A stretch of DNA of 64,000 nt. Source: Brachionus manjavacas. Taxonomy: Eukaryota; Rotifera; Eurotatoria; Ploima; Brachionidae. Position 1 is the first letter of the stretch; the number at the start of each line of letters is the position of its first letter. Where the stretch lies: the NCBI GenBank assembly GCA_019054805.1, contig JAHQIY010000046.1, forward strand, positions 62,001 to 126,000, in the 5' to 3' direction. Positions 1 to 10,860 of the stretch are shown here, piece after piece. A program made the translations under genes and the position numbers. The notes below the pieces were generated by a model. The model saw only the letters and a program-made list of their open reading frames with translations, was not told the origin of the DNA and made no database searches.

Positions 1-255
1 ATTAAAACTAGATAAGTCGCCTTCTACAAACGGGGGAAGTACGAAGCTAATATTTGAAGTCGAAAAAATAATAAACCATCGACTGAAAAAAAAACCAAAA
101 ATATAAATTTCTTGTCAAATGTAAAAACCATTCACTTAAACATAATTCTTGCGTACCTATTGATTGTTTTTTGGGAAAGAAACCAATTCAAGATTATTTG
201 TCAAAGTTAAACAAATCTAAAAAAGTTGGTCGACCTAGAAAAACAATCATGTGCT
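1..255 (+). pseudogene. Integrase C-terminal tail with chromodomain-like and AT-hook parts (copy 0)
   Basis: The window opens inside the tail of a Ty3/gypsy-type integrase, at residues LKLDKSP. The frame stays open into a chromodomain-like start, EVEKIINHR (56-82), and then stops. In a second frame an AT-hook core, GRPRK, is encoded at 228-242. In intact elements such tails bind chromatin or DNA and guide insertion; here the tail is split across frames and cannot be functional. The integrase core lies outside the window. The stretch matches 8204-8460 with few differences. Chromodomain identity is inferred from a short match only. Confidence 0.55.
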
Positions 256-265
256 ATTTCCGAAA

Positions 266-980
266 ATGTTGAATATTTTAATTACAAATTTATTCTTTCT
301 CATAAAACCTAAGTCAACAGGAGGAATTAAAGGTTGGTTAGTCTGTGAAACAACGGACCAAACTAATATTGAAGACACCCTAATTCTAAAAACCGTTAAG
401 GACTGTTATGCAAGTCATGCCAATAAAAAGTGACAAAAAATTTAGAAGAGTGGACCAGCTATTGGAACAAATACTTACCATAGATGGAAATGGAAACGAA
501 TGTAGTAAATAGAAAATTATGATTGTGCATATTTTAACCTGTTTGGTTAAAGAAACTCATATAAAATCATTCGGAAAGTGGAAATTGGTAAGAAAGAATG
601 TGAAAATTTGGTAAGGTCATGGACATGTGAAGGATCAAAAATGTCCTGTGAGAATGATGATTGTATATTTGATGGTACGCCTAAGGAAATATTCAAGTTG
701 CGAAGACCTGTAATGATTTATGGATTTGTGTGGACTTTTTTGATTTTTTGGTTCTACGGAAGGTATTTTTTTGTCTTTTAATCGTAGAAATCCTACTAAA
801 ATCAGATATAATTTTAAAACGATTCACAACCTTTTCTTAGCTGAAAGTGACGGAATCGAACTTAAGACTTTTACAACACAAGATAGATTGAAAGAAGAAA
901 TATTTAATAAAAAACTGTCAAGCCTACGAACTTTCAGCGATCACGAAGACCAGTTTGAAATTTTATACGCTGGGAATAAT
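266..980 (+). pseudogene. Envelope-like ORF remnant, internally deleted subfamily (copy 0)
   Basis: An ATG at 266 opens a hydrophobic, signal-peptide-like start (NILITNLFFLI), and this frame runs to a stop at 431-433. The cysteine-rich block resumes in another frame at 578-781 (SCENDDC) and continues after a one-base shift at 771-983. Compared with the longest copy (17069-18690) about 240 bp in the middle are missing: the segment ending YGFV is fused directly to the FYGRYF segment. The 3' third, with the membrane-anchor-like stretch, is also gone. The same two deletions occur in the copies at 4045 and 8468, so this deleted form was itself amplified. Confidence 0.55.
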
Positions 981-994
981 TAAACATCGATTTT

Positions 995-1262
995 TTACTT
1001 TTTAAATATATAAAAATGAATTAAAGACGTCAGAAACAAACTAAATGAGTATTCGTGTGAAATTTATTTAAATAATGACATTTTACTGAATAAATTATAT
1101 TCAAAAATATATGAAATTATTTCATTTAAACATCGAGCATTTTTCCGTATAGTTAATTTGATATGTTAATTAAAATTTAAAAAGTTATGAAATCATAAAA
1201 ACACGATTGCTAATGATTTTCCCTAACAATTGAATTAAACAAATTGATGAAATTATTTGTTC
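995..1262. repeat. Single hybrid unit of the 275-bp repeat
   Basis: This is one unit of the degenerate repeat found as three units in longer copies. It starts like unit 2 (tttttaaatatataaaaatg) and ends like unit 3 (gctaatgattttccctaac), so two units appear to have collapsed into one by unequal pairing. The same hybrid occurs at 4615-4890 and 9195-9465. Confidence 0.65.
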
Positions 1263-1935
1263 CATTTATTTGATCTATTTAACTCGTCTTTTATATATTT
1301 TTTATATAAAATTTTTCAATCAGCGTATGTAATTATGTTATATAAACACTTTCAAAATCATCAATAATTATCTTTAAAAAATTAGCTGAACAAATAAAGT
1401 TTTTTGATTTTCGAAAATTAATAATCTTTCAAACGAGAATGTTGTAGCTTAATTTAAGAAATTGATTATATTCACTGTTAATAATGTTTTAAGTGCATTT
1501 GTATTTCACAAGCTAAAATATGTAATTACGATTTTCGGAAAATCATTAGGTTCTAATTTTTAAATGATTAAAAAAATATTTTAAAGGTTTATTGATGTAT
1601 TATTGTGTCATTTTCAGAAAAAAAAATATGCTCTTCAAAATATTGACAAATTAATAAAATATTAATGAAAACATAGAATTGAATTTTATTGTCGCGACTC
1701 GGAAATATACGAAATTTCTTAAATGATTCCTCAAGTCTTTTTTTAATAGGTCAAATTTAAAATTCGCTGCATGTGTATCAAAACTCCTGTCTTTTAACTA
1801 TTTAATTAATCCGTGTTTGGTCTCTTAATATCTTCCTAAATACTGAATAATCGTTCGCATGTTTAATTTGAAAAGATTTTAAGCCCTGTAGTTGATCTCC
1901 ATTAATATTATTTTTATTTTTATTATCATTGGTTA
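1263..1935. repeat. Conserved non-coding module N (copy 0)
   Basis: This AT-rich module always follows the 275-bp repeats and recurs at about 16 places in the window. Landmarks are aatcagcgtatgtaattatg near 1320, cgattttcggaaaatcatta near 1530 and ttgtcgcgactcggaaa near 1690. No plus-strand gene is visible. On the minus strand a short frame near 1690-1790 is kept in several copies but broken here by a T run. It may be a 3' untranslated or LTR-type region; no LTR pair was established. The module ends at 1935, where it is joined to spacer sequence. Confidence 0.6.
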
Positions 1936-2186
1936 AGAAAAGCATATTAAAATATTTTTTTCACCAAATTTTGGCATCTTGAAGTTGACGATGAATTCAA
2001 AAAATAATTTAAAATAAAAGGGTTTATCATTAAATATTAAAAAGAACCTATGAATTAGTTTAATAAATCTTAATGTAACATAGTAAACATGCTTTGTAAA
2101 TTACAAAAATTAAAAAAAAAAAATTTTTCTCAATCTTTAGAAAAAATCGATTATTAAAAATTGAAATTTATAAACTCATTTTTTGA
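1936..2186. other. Truncated spacer S before integrase copy B
   Basis: From 1936 the sequence equals the 3' part of the spacer that precedes integrase copies elsewhere (compare 7425-7680). The MULE fragment and most of the spacer seen in other units are deleted here. I see no gene in it. Confidence 0.6.
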
Positions 2187-2945
2187 AATGGCCATGTTGA
2201 GTGCTTGAACAAAGAAATAGTAAGTTGTTTAAGAAAACATTGAGAGCAAAATCAACATGATTGGTCTAAATGGTTACCATTCGTATTGCTAGCATATCGG
2301 ACAAGAATGCACTCAGAAACAAAGTTCTCCCCATTTGAACTAATGTTAGGTAGAAAAATGAATGGATTCAACGATTCAAGTTCCATCAATCCCGATTTCA
2401 AACACAATGCAGGAGAAGAACGTGTTAAGCAAATAGAGGATCTGATCGAGGATAAATATCCTACAGCACTCCAGAACATAACTAAAGCTAAATCCTCACA
2501 AATTAAGGCTCAAAATAATAAAAGACCTTTAACTGAGAAAGTAATATCTACTGTCTGAAAGGCCTGTATCCGCGTCATGGGACTGAATGAAAAATTACAA
2601 CCAAAATATCGGTGTCTGTTAACCGTTCTATGTCAAACAAAAAATGGTTACTACATTGTCGAAGAAGTCTTCAATAAAAAACTGTATGACACATTTCCAC
2701 TCCATAGATCAAAACTAGATAAGTCGCCTTATACAAACTGGGGGAAGTACGAAGCTAATATTTGAAGTCGAAAAAATAATAAACCATCGACTGAATAAAA
2801 ACCAAAAATATTAATTTCTATTCAAATGTAAAAACCATTCACTTAAACATAATTCTTGCGTACCTATTGATTGTTTTTTGGGAAAGAAACCAATTCAAGA
2901 TTATTTGTCAAAGTTAAACAAACCTAAAAAAGTTGGTCGACCTAG
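2187..2945 (+). pseudogene. Ty3/gypsy-type integrase, C-terminal half (copy B)
   Basis: Integrases of this family insert element DNA into the genome. This fragment begins at the end of the catalytic core with an NGHVE motif (the glutamate of the D,D-35-E triad falls here in the family). Next come a conserved tryptophan region, AYRTRMHSETKFSPFELMLG and a charged linker. The C-terminal domain (PKYRCLLTVL, NGYYIVEEVF, TFPLHRSKLD) runs to 2765. Of the copies in this window it has the fewest breaks: the frame is open from 2187 to a single in-frame TGA at 2556-2558, and continues in the same frame to 2765. It has serine (TCA) where all other copies carry TGA in the FND motif. An AT-hook core follows in another frame. 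Everything upstream of the core is missing. A Ginger-type DNA transposon would look alike over this part. Confidence 0.75.
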
Positions 2946-2973
2946 AAAAACAATCATGTCTCTGTTTCCGAAA

Positions 2974-3240
2974 ATGTTGAATATTTTAATTACAAATTTA
3001 TTCTTTCTCATAAAAACTAAGTCAACAGTAAGAATTAACTGAAGGTTAGTCTGTGAAACACCGGACCAAACTAATATTGAAGACACCCTAATTCTAAAAA
3101 CCGTTAAGGACTGTAATGCAAGTCATGCCAATAAAAAAGGACAAAAAATTTAGAAGATTGGACTTTTTTTTTCTTACTATTGGAACAAATACTGACCATA
3201 GATGGAAATGGATACGAATGTAGTAAACAGAAAATTATGA
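2974..3240 (+). pseudogene. Envelope-like ORF, N-terminal fragment (copy B)
   Basis: The signal-peptide-like start begins at ATG 2974 and the first ~90 codons can be followed with frameshifts, one of them near 3030. The copy stops at about 3240, where an inverted piece of the 275-bp repeat interrupts it. The cysteine-rich core is absent. Confidence 0.5.
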
Positions 3241-3244
3241 GTAA

Positions 3245-3528
3245 ATCTTTTTTTGAATTTAAATCAACATATCAATATTTTCTTAATAAAAAAGCTTGAT
3301 ATTGAAAAAAATAATTTCAAAAATCTTTGAATAAAATTTATTCAGAAAATAATCAAATTAATTTTAATTTAAATCCTAAATTGGTTTGTTTTTAGCTTCT
3401 TTGATTCATTTTTTAAAATTTCAAAAGTCAAAACTAGATATTTGTTTATCAAGGATAAAACGGATGAATGATAAAACAGTGATAAACAAAGGCGACTTAA
3501 TGAAAAGTAAAACAATAATAGTTTTGAA
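3245..3528 (-). repeat. Inverted copy of 275-bp repeat unit 1 and flank
   Basis: This segment is the reverse complement of 12530-12810: unit 1 of the tandem repeat plus its upstream flank. Neighbouring modules are all in direct orientation. It looks like a local inversion or an inverted insertion. The plus-strand frame at 3386-3730 across it is not taken as a gene. Confidence 0.7.
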
Positions 3529-3539
3529 CAAGACAATAA

Positions 3540-4044
3540 GTATAAATTGCCTGCGTAATAGAGAAAGAGAAAAAAATTTAAAACATAGAAATATTTTAAT
3601 TTTTTTGTTTCCAAAATGTAAACATTTATTTTATTTTCAGAAGCAATTTATACTTTTTGTCTTGTTTTATGCTAATTTGGGAGAAATTTTAAAATCTATG
3701 ATTCAAAACAGGTTTGGGAATTTCACTTAGTAAGTATCAATTTTACTAAACTTTATAAACTTTTTCTATAGTTTTTTTATCCACTTCGTCTTCACTGTTG
3801 TCTTTTTGTGGATGTGAAGAATCAAAGTTTTTCGTTCTTCGATCCATTTGTCGATGAAAATGGTTTATTTTAAAAAGAAAAAGTATATTAAAATATTTTT
3901 TTCACAAAATTTTGGCATCTTGAAGTTGACGATGAATTCAAAAAATCGTTTCAATTAAAAGGGTTTATCATTAAATATTAAAATAAACCTTTGAATTAGT
4001 TTAATTATTAATTAGTTTAATGTAATATAGTAAACATGCTATGT
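3540..4044. other. Spacer S with Ulp1-like trace
   Basis: Spacer sequence in direct orientation, homologous to 7090-7590. It includes the GTAAGT...TTTTTTAT candidate intron region near 3730-3780 and the short plus-strand stretch (near 3785-3860) discussed under 24166-24381. At about 4045 it is joined straight to the envelope-like module, so the integrase is deleted from this unit. Confidence 0.5.
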
Positions 4045-4605
4045 AAATAAATATTAGAAGAGTGGACTAACTATTGGAACAAATACTTACCATAGATGGA
4101 AATGGAAACGAATGTGTTAAATAGAAAATTATGATTGATGCATATGTTAACCAGTTTGGTTAAAGAAACTCATATAAAATCATTCGTAATGTGGAAATTG
4201 GTAAGAAAGTTTGTTAAAATTTGGTAAGTTCAAGGACATGTGAAGGATCAAAAATGTCCTGTGAGAATGATGATTGTATATTTGATGGTACGCCCAAGGA
4301 AATATTCAAGTGGCGAAGACCTGTAATGATTTATGAATTTGTGTGGGCTTTTTTGATTTTTTGGTTCTACGGAAGGTATTTTTTGTCTTTTAATCGTAGA
4401 AATCCTACTAAAATCAGATATAATTTTAAAACGATTCACAACCTTTTCTTAGCTGAAAGTGACGGAATCGAACTTAAGACTTTTACAACACAAGATAGAT
4501 TGAAAGAAGAAATATTTAATAAAAAACTGTCAAGCCTAAGAACTTTCAGCGATCACGAAATTTGAAAGTTTGAACCAGTTTGAAATTTTAAACGCTGGGA
4601 ATAAT
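4045..4605 (+). pseudogene. Envelope-like ORF remnant, deleted subfamily (copy C)
   Basis: The longest frame, 4221-4565, covers the cysteine-rich block SCENDDC, the fusion to FYGRYFLSF and the ELKTFTTQD region. It carries the same two deletions as copies 0 and D. A short insertion near 4558-4575 duplicates the phrase around GACCAGTTTGAAATTTT and breaks the frame. The signal-peptide-like start is absent. Confidence 0.5.
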
Positions 4606-4614
4606 TAAACATCG

Positions 4615-5525
4615 ATTTTTTACTTTTTAAATATATAAAAATGAATTAAAGACGTCAGAAACAAACTAAATGAGTATTCGTGTGAAATTTATTTAAATAA
4701 TGACATTTTACTGAATAAATTATATTCAAAAAATATATGAAATTATTTCATTTAAACATCGAGCATTTTTCCGTATAGTTAATTTGATATGTTAATTAAA
4801 ATTTACAAAAGTTATGAAATCATAAAAACACGATTGCTAATGATTTTCCCTAACAATTGAATTAAACAAATTGATGAAATTATTTGTTCCATTTATTTGA
4901 TCTATTTAACTCGTCTTTTATATATTTTTTATATAAAATTTTTCAATCAGCGTATGTAATTATGTTATATGAACACTTTCAAAATCATCAATAATTATCT
5001 TTAAAAAATTAGCTGAACAAATAAAGTTTTTTGATTTTCGAAAATTAATAATCTTTCAAACGAGAATATTGAAGCTTAATTTGAGAAATTAATTATAATC
5101 ACAGTTTATAATGTTTTAGGTGTGTTTATATTTCCCAAGCTAAAATCTGAAATTACGGTTTTCGGAAAATCATTAGATTCTAATTTTTAAATGATGAAAA
5201 ATATTTTAAAGGTTTATTGATGTGATTTGTGTAATTTTCAGAATAAAAAATAACTTTTCAAATTAATGACAAATTGATAAATTAAATTGATGAAAACTTA
5301 GAATTGAATATTATTGTCGCGACGCGGAAAATAACGAAATTTCTTAAATGATTCCTAAAGTCTTTTTCTAACAGGTCAAATTTAGAATTCGCTGCATGTG
5401 TATCAATACTCTTGTCTTTGAACTATTTAAATAATCTGTGTTAATATCTACCTAAATACTGAATAATCGTTCGAATGTTTAATTTGAAATGATTTCAAGC
5501 CTTGTAGTTAATCTCCATTGATATT
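4615..5525. repeat. Hybrid 275-bp unit and non-coding module N (copy C)
   Basis: Hybrid repeat unit at about 4615-4890, then module N to about 5525. The second half of N (from about 5060) is closer to the copy at 13680-14130 than to copies 0 or D, so this unit is a mosaic. No gene is seen on the plus strand. Confidence 0.55.
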
Positions 5526-5958
5526 ATAGAATATACACCGATTTCTTTATTTCACCTATTAGAAAAAGACTTAATGGTTTTTTGGCGCTTCATGTTTGTT
5601 AGTACCTGTTTTTTCATTCAAAAAAGCCGCAATTATATTCAATTGTAAGTTATCATAAATTAAATTAATCAATTCATTGAATTTAATTGTAAATTTTTTT
5701 TAAAATGATAATTACTCAAAAAAATTATTTGTAAACCTTTGAAAATTATTTTATCATTTAATAATGGCTACAAATTATTCTAGTATCTAATTTATTTTAA
5801 TCTTTATCTAATAAAAATAAAAAAAAATATCTAATAAAATTTCATTGTATCTAATAAAATAATATTTGTATCAAATAGAAAATAAATATCACGCTCAAGT
5901 AAAAAAAAAAAATAATAAAAATGTGAGAAAAAAAAAAATCGGCTTTAATAAAGAACTT
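5526..5958. other. 3' flank of the MULE fragment
   Basis: AT-rich flank downstream of the minus-strand MULE fragment. It contains an imperfect minisatellite based on tatctaataaaa (about 5795-5890) and long A runs. No coding potential was seen. Confidence 0.5.
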
Positions 5959-6870
5959 AATTTATTTGTTTATTTTTCGAAATTTTTCTTCGTTTGCTTG
6001 GATTCACAACGGTTTGTTCATTAACTTCATTTCGAATTTTAGGTGGTCTTCCTGTTGGTTATTTATTAGTATTCACATTTGACATTTGAAAAATAACAAT
6101 TATAAAAGTGCCAGGAGGTTTATTGGATTCTTCTTCATTTGAAGTAGAGACTTGGTTGGATTGATTGTCCGTGGTATTTGAACTTAATGTAGGATGAGTT
6201 CGATTTTTTCTTGAGTAATCCTTAATGGATTAATTGGCCCAGTCGAAACTCTTCGAACATGAGCGGCTGTAGCTTGTTTACGTCGTCAACGTTTTGCATT
6301 CGCTTCGATATTTAGATTTAATCTAAGAAAAGTTTTTAAATCGAGTATGTTGGCTATACTGACTGTATGCTTGCACAAATAGTTTTTGTTCCAATAAGGT
6401 TATGAACACACACTCAATTGCCAATTTGAATTGTTGATTGAGACTGATCTAATCGAATTAATAGACTTGACATAAAAAACGATTGAACTTCATTGGTTTT
6501 ACTTTAAGCAACGAACTACATACATTTTTACTGGCTCGCTGTTCTTCTCCGCTTGATACAAACATATACAGTAATTAACCCATTGAATTGATTTTGACTA
6601 TACGTTTGTCCAATTTAACCCTATTAAAAAATAGAGTCCATTTATGTGAATTGATTGTCGTAATCTCAACAAATTTTTGTTGTTACAAAACTTGGATCAC
6701 GATCTTAATACCATTTCGTGACAAACTCTTCCACACATCTCAAAAATTCATTCATTGGCAATAACTCTCTTAACGTCGATTCATTTTTTATTACATTGTT
6801 ACTAGCTTAAAGTGCATTGTTTGTACTTGGATACCCAGGTGTATATATTTCTCTAATTTTATTTCGTTTT
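5959..6870 (-). pseudogene. MULE-type transposase with SWIM zinc finger, broken (copy C)
   Basis: Read on the minus strand, the fragment starts near 6850 with a PGYPSTNNALE-like motif. It passes through the C-terminal part of the transposase core (region of NEFLRCVEEFV) and reaches a SWIM-type CxC...CxH finger near 6370-6410. A basic tail and the C-terminus lie at about 5959-6300. Several stops and frameshifts interrupt it, and one of the metal-binding cysteines and other finger residues look mutated here. SWIM fingers bind DNA or proteins and commonly follow the DDE core in MULE transposases. The N-terminal half of the core is absent. Confidence 0.6.
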
Positions 6871-7680
6871 GATGAAATTTGAAAATGATTTTTTAAAAAA
6901 ATTGTTGCGGACTTTCTTGTCTAACTATGCTGAAGTTAAAGATTCTTATAAATTAATTTACTAAAAACAAATATTCTTTTCAGGAAAAATGAGTTTTATT
7001 TATAACTATTAAATTTTTGATTTTTGTGTTTAAAAGAAGATTTCGGCAATGATTTTTCACAAAGAATATAAACCTCTAAATCTCTGGAGTTTTTTTTTTA
7101 AATTGCTTGCGTCATTGAGAAAGAGAAAAAATTTAAGACATAGAAATATTTTATTTTTTTGTTTCCAAAATGTAAACAATTATTTACTTTCAGAAGCAAT
7201 TTATACTTTTTGTCTTGTTTTATGCTAATTTTGGAGAGATTTTTTAAATTTATGATTTAAAACAGGTTTGGGTAACACACTTAGTAAGTATCAATTTTAC
7301 TAAACTTAATAAACCTTTTTTTAAGTTTTTATCCACTTCGTCTTCCCTGTTGTCTTTTTGTGGATGTGAAGAATCAAAGTTATTCGTTCTTCTTTCCATT
7401 TGTGGATGAAAATGATTTATTTTAAAAAGAAAAGTATATTAAAATATTTTTTTCACCAAAATTTGGCATCTTGAAGTTGACTATGAATTCAAAAAATAAA
7501 TTTAAATTCAAAGGGTTTATCATTAAATATTAAAATAACCTTTGAATTAGTTTAATAAATCTTAATGTAACATAGTAAACATGCTTTGTAAATTACAAAA
7601 ATAAAATAAAAAAAAAAAATTTTCTCAATCTTTAGAAAAAATCGATTATAAAAATTGAAATTTATAAACTCATTTTTTGA
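6871..7680. other. Spacer S between MULE and integrase copy D
   Basis: Spacer with T-rich runs. It includes the candidate intron (GTAAGT near 7284 to AG near 7326) and a plus-strand stretch near 7330-7420 whose translation contains LFVDVKNQS. This stretch is too short and broken to call a gene. The same spacer recurs in at least nine other units. Confidence 0.45.
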
Positions 7681-8460
7681 AATGGACATGTTGAGTGCTT
7701 GAACAAAGAAATAGTAAGTTGTTTAAGAAAACATTGTGAGCAAAATCCACATGATTGGTCCAAATGGTTACCATTCGTATTGCTAGCATATCGTACATGA
7801 ATGCACTCAGAAACAAAGTTCTCCCCATTTGAACTAATGTTAGGCAGAAAAATGAATGGATTCAACGATTGAAGTTCAATCGATCCCGATTTCAAACACA
7901 ATTCAGGAGAAGAACGTGTTAAGCAAATAGAGGATCTGATCGAGGATAAATATCCCACAGCACTCCAGAACATAACTAAAAGCAAAATCCTCACAAATTA
8001 AGGCTCAAAATAATAATAGACCTTTAACTGAGAAAGTAATATCTACTGTCTGAAAGGCCTGTATCCGCGTCATGGGACTGAATGAAAAATTACAACCAAA
8101 ATATCGGTGTCTGTTAACCGTTCTATGTCAAACAAAAAATGGTTACTACATTGTCGAAGAAGTCTTCAATAAAAAACTGTATGAAACATTTCCACTCCAT
8201 AGATTAAAACTAGATAAGTCGCCTTCTACAAACGGGGGGAAGTACGAAGCTAATATTTGAAGTCGAAAAAATAATAAACCATCGACTGAAAAAAAACCAA
8301 AAATATAAATTTCTTGTCAAATGTAAAAACCATTCACTTAAACATAATTCTTGCGTACCTATTGATTGTTTTTTGGGAAAGAAACCAATTCAAGATTATT
8401 TGTCAAAGTTAAACAAATCTAAAAAAGTTGGTCGACCTAGAAAAACAATCATGTGCTATT
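7681..8460 (+). pseudogene. Ty3/gypsy-type integrase, C-terminal half (copy D)
   Basis: Same extent as copy B but more decayed. In-frame TGA codons occur at 7798-7800 (the arginine of AYRT-R) and 7870-7872. An extra A near 7980 shifts the frame, and the shared TGA lies near 8050. The C-terminal domain is open at 8072-8260. A sixth G in the G run near 8237 throws the chromodomain-like stretch out of frame. The AT-hook core follows near 8430. Confidence 0.7.
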
Positions 8461-8467
8461 TCCGAAA

Positions 8468-9183
8468 ATGTTGAATATTTTAATTACAAATTTATTCTTT
8501 CTCATAAAAACTAAGTCAACAGTAAGAATTAACTGAAGGTTAGTCTGTGAAACACCGGACCAAACTAATATTGAAGACACCCTAATTCTAAAAACCGTTA
8601 AGGACTGTTATGCAAGTCGTGCCACTTAAAAGTGACAAAAAATTTAGAAGAAAAGACTAACTATTGGAACAAATACTTACCATAGATGGAAATGGAAACG
8701 AATGTAGTAAATAGAAAATTATGATTGTGCAAATGTTAACCTGTTTGGTTAAAGAAACTCATATAAAATCATTCGTAATGTGGAAATTGGTAAGAAAGAA
8801 TGTGAAAATTTGGTAAGGTCAAGGACATGTGAAGGATCAAAAATGTCCTGTGATAATGATGATTGTATATTTGATGGTACGCCTAAGGAAATATTCAAGT
8901 GGCGAAGACCTGTAATGATTTATGGATTTGTGTGGGCTTTTTTGATTTTTTGGTTCTACGGAAGGTATTTTTTGTCTTTTAATCGTAGAAATCCTACTAA
9001 AATCAGATATAATTTTAAAACGATTCACAACCTTTTCTTAGCTGAAAGTGACGGAATCGAACTTAAGACTTTTACAACACAAGATAGATTGAAAGAAGAA
9101 ATATTTAATAAAAAACTGTCAAGCCTACGAACTTTCAGCGATCACGAAGACCAGTTTGAAATTTTATACGCTGGGAATAATTA
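8468..9183 (+). pseudogene. Envelope-like ORF remnant, deleted subfamily (copy D)
   Basis: This is the best-preserved member of the deleted subfamily. From 8780 to 9184 a single 134-codon frame spans the cysteine-rich block (RTCEGSKMSC, DNDDC), the fused FYGRYFLSFN segment and a C-terminal EDQFEILYAGNN. Upstream, a signal-peptide-like start at ATG 8468 lies in another frame. The open frame is created by the deletion; the resulting protein would lack both the middle of the ectodomain and the membrane anchor. Whether it is made is unknown. Confidence 0.5.
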
Positions 9184-9194
9184 AACATCGATTT

Positions 9195-10135
9195 TTTACT
9201 TTTTAAATATATAAAAATGAATTAAAGACGTCAGAAACAAACTAAATGAGTATTCGTGTGAAATTTATTTAAATAATGACATTTTACTGAATAAATTATA
9301 TTCAAAAAATATATGAAATTATTTCATTTAAACATCGAGCATTTTTCCGTATAGTTAATTTGATATGTTAATTAAAATTTAAAAAAGTTATGAAATCATA
9401 AAAACACGATTGCTAATGATTTTCCCTAACAATTGAATTAAACAAATTGATGAAATTATTTGTTCCATTTATTTGATCTATTTAACTCGTCTTTTATATA
9501 TTTTTTATATAAAATTTTTCAATCAGCGTATGTAATTATGTTATATAAACACTTTCAAAATCATCAATAATTATCTTTAAAAAATTAGCTGAACAAATAA
9601 AGTTTTTTGATTTTCGAAAATTAATAATCTTTCAAACGAGAATGTTGTAGCTTAATTTAAGAAATTGATTATATTCACTGTTAATAATGTTTTAAGTGCA
9701 TTTGTATTTCACAAGCTAAAATATGTAATTACGATTTTCGGAAAATCATTAGGTTCTAATTTTTAAATGATTAAAAAATATTTTAAAGGTTTATTGATGT
9801 ATTATTGTGTCATTTTCAGAAAAAAAAATATGCTCTTCAAAATATTGACAAATTAATAAAATATTAATGAAAACATAGAATTGAATTTTATTGTCGCGAC
9901 TCGGAAATATACGAAATTTCTTAAATGATTCCTCAAGTCTTTTTTAATAGGTCAAATTTAAAATTCGCTGCATGTGTATCAAAACTCCTGTCTTTTAACT
10001 ATTTAATTAATCCGTGTTTGGTCTCTTAATATCTTCCTAAATACTGAATAATCGTTCGCATGTTTAATTTGAAAAGATTTTAAGCCCTGTAGTTGATCTC
10101 CATTAATATTATTTTTATTTTTATTATCATTGGTT
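9195..10135. repeat. Hybrid 275-bp unit and module N (copy D)
   Basis: Hybrid unit at about 9195-9465 followed by module N to 10135. It is nearly identical to 995-1935, differing by a few substitutions and homopolymer lengths. This marks an older large duplication with an offset of about 8.2 kb. Confidence 0.65.
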
Positions 10136-10860
10136 GATGTTAATTTGATTAGTACTATTTCGAAAATCCTAAATTGAAGTAGTTTTCACACGATTTACAG
10201 GATGCAATACCTTAACAAAGATATTCGATTGCTCACTAGCTGTAGAATCAGTTATATTAAATGGATTGGTGATATAAATTATAAATGAAAAAACTTAAAT
10301 TGGTTATTTAGGAAAATGTGTGGTTGAATTTACACAATTTAATTAGCTAATTTTCTTTTTTTCATTTTCTATGTTATTGTCTTCTCGTCTTTAGTCTTTT
10401 TCTCATTTGTGTCTTTAAGTAATTTAAAAAAATATTTTGTTAAATGCTGTATTTAATAGGAATTGAATATAAAATATTTAATAGGAATGATATCATGATC
10501 CGTAAATTGATCTTATTTCACACTGACTGAGCAATCAAATAATCTTAAAAAGGTGTTTTTTTATTGTATAACATGTGAAAACTAGTAAATATATTCGTCT
10601 TATGTAATGATTTAATTATTTAACGATTAAATTAAAATATAGACAAAGACAAACTTTAAAGAAAAACACAAATCGAACGCTAGAAAAGAAAGAATTTTTG
10701 GGGAAGATACAGTGTAATGTCATAAAAATAAAATAAATGAAGATTAACTTCAGAGATAAAAAACAAATCAAATTAAACATTCATACGATTATTCAGTTAT
10801 TAGTAAGAAATTAAGAGAACAGACACAAACGACTCAAATAATTCAACTTTAATAGATCTT
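10136..10860. other. Extended LTR-like region, non-coding
   Basis: A fuller downstream extension of module N, kept only here and, more diverged, at about 54840-55550 and from 63785. Elsewhere it is cut at gctgta and joined to the MULE fragment. It is AT-rich with no convincing gene. Its place at the end of the retroelement-like modules makes an LTR or 3' region possible, but no terminal repeat pair was found. Confidence 0.35.

Noticed and set aside
2252..2479. Minus-strand frame reading SAVGYLSSIRSSICLTR, repeated at 7662, 16238, 38754, 43114, 51440 and 60458
   Set aside because: It is exactly antisense to the integrase C-terminal half, whose plus-strand translation shows recognisable family motifs.
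2187..2770. Integrase considered as a Maverick/Polinton integrase because of the possible chromodomain, protease and glycoprotein neighbours
   Set aside because: The AYRT...H..T.FSPFELM.GR motif is that of Ty3/gypsy-type integrases, and no polymerase B, capsid or packaging ATPase was seen.
3386..3730. Plus-strand frame of 114 codons
   Set aside because: It crosses the inverted repeat segment and ordinary spacer; the composition is that of AT-rich repeat with no motif.
4248..4439. Minus-strand frame, also at 8837
   Set aside because: Antisense shadow of the envelope-like ORF.
1263..10860. Module N plus extension considered as an LTR pair
   Set aside because: No unit shows the same sequence at both ends with TG...CA boundaries, primer-binding site or target duplication, so only LTR-like is used.
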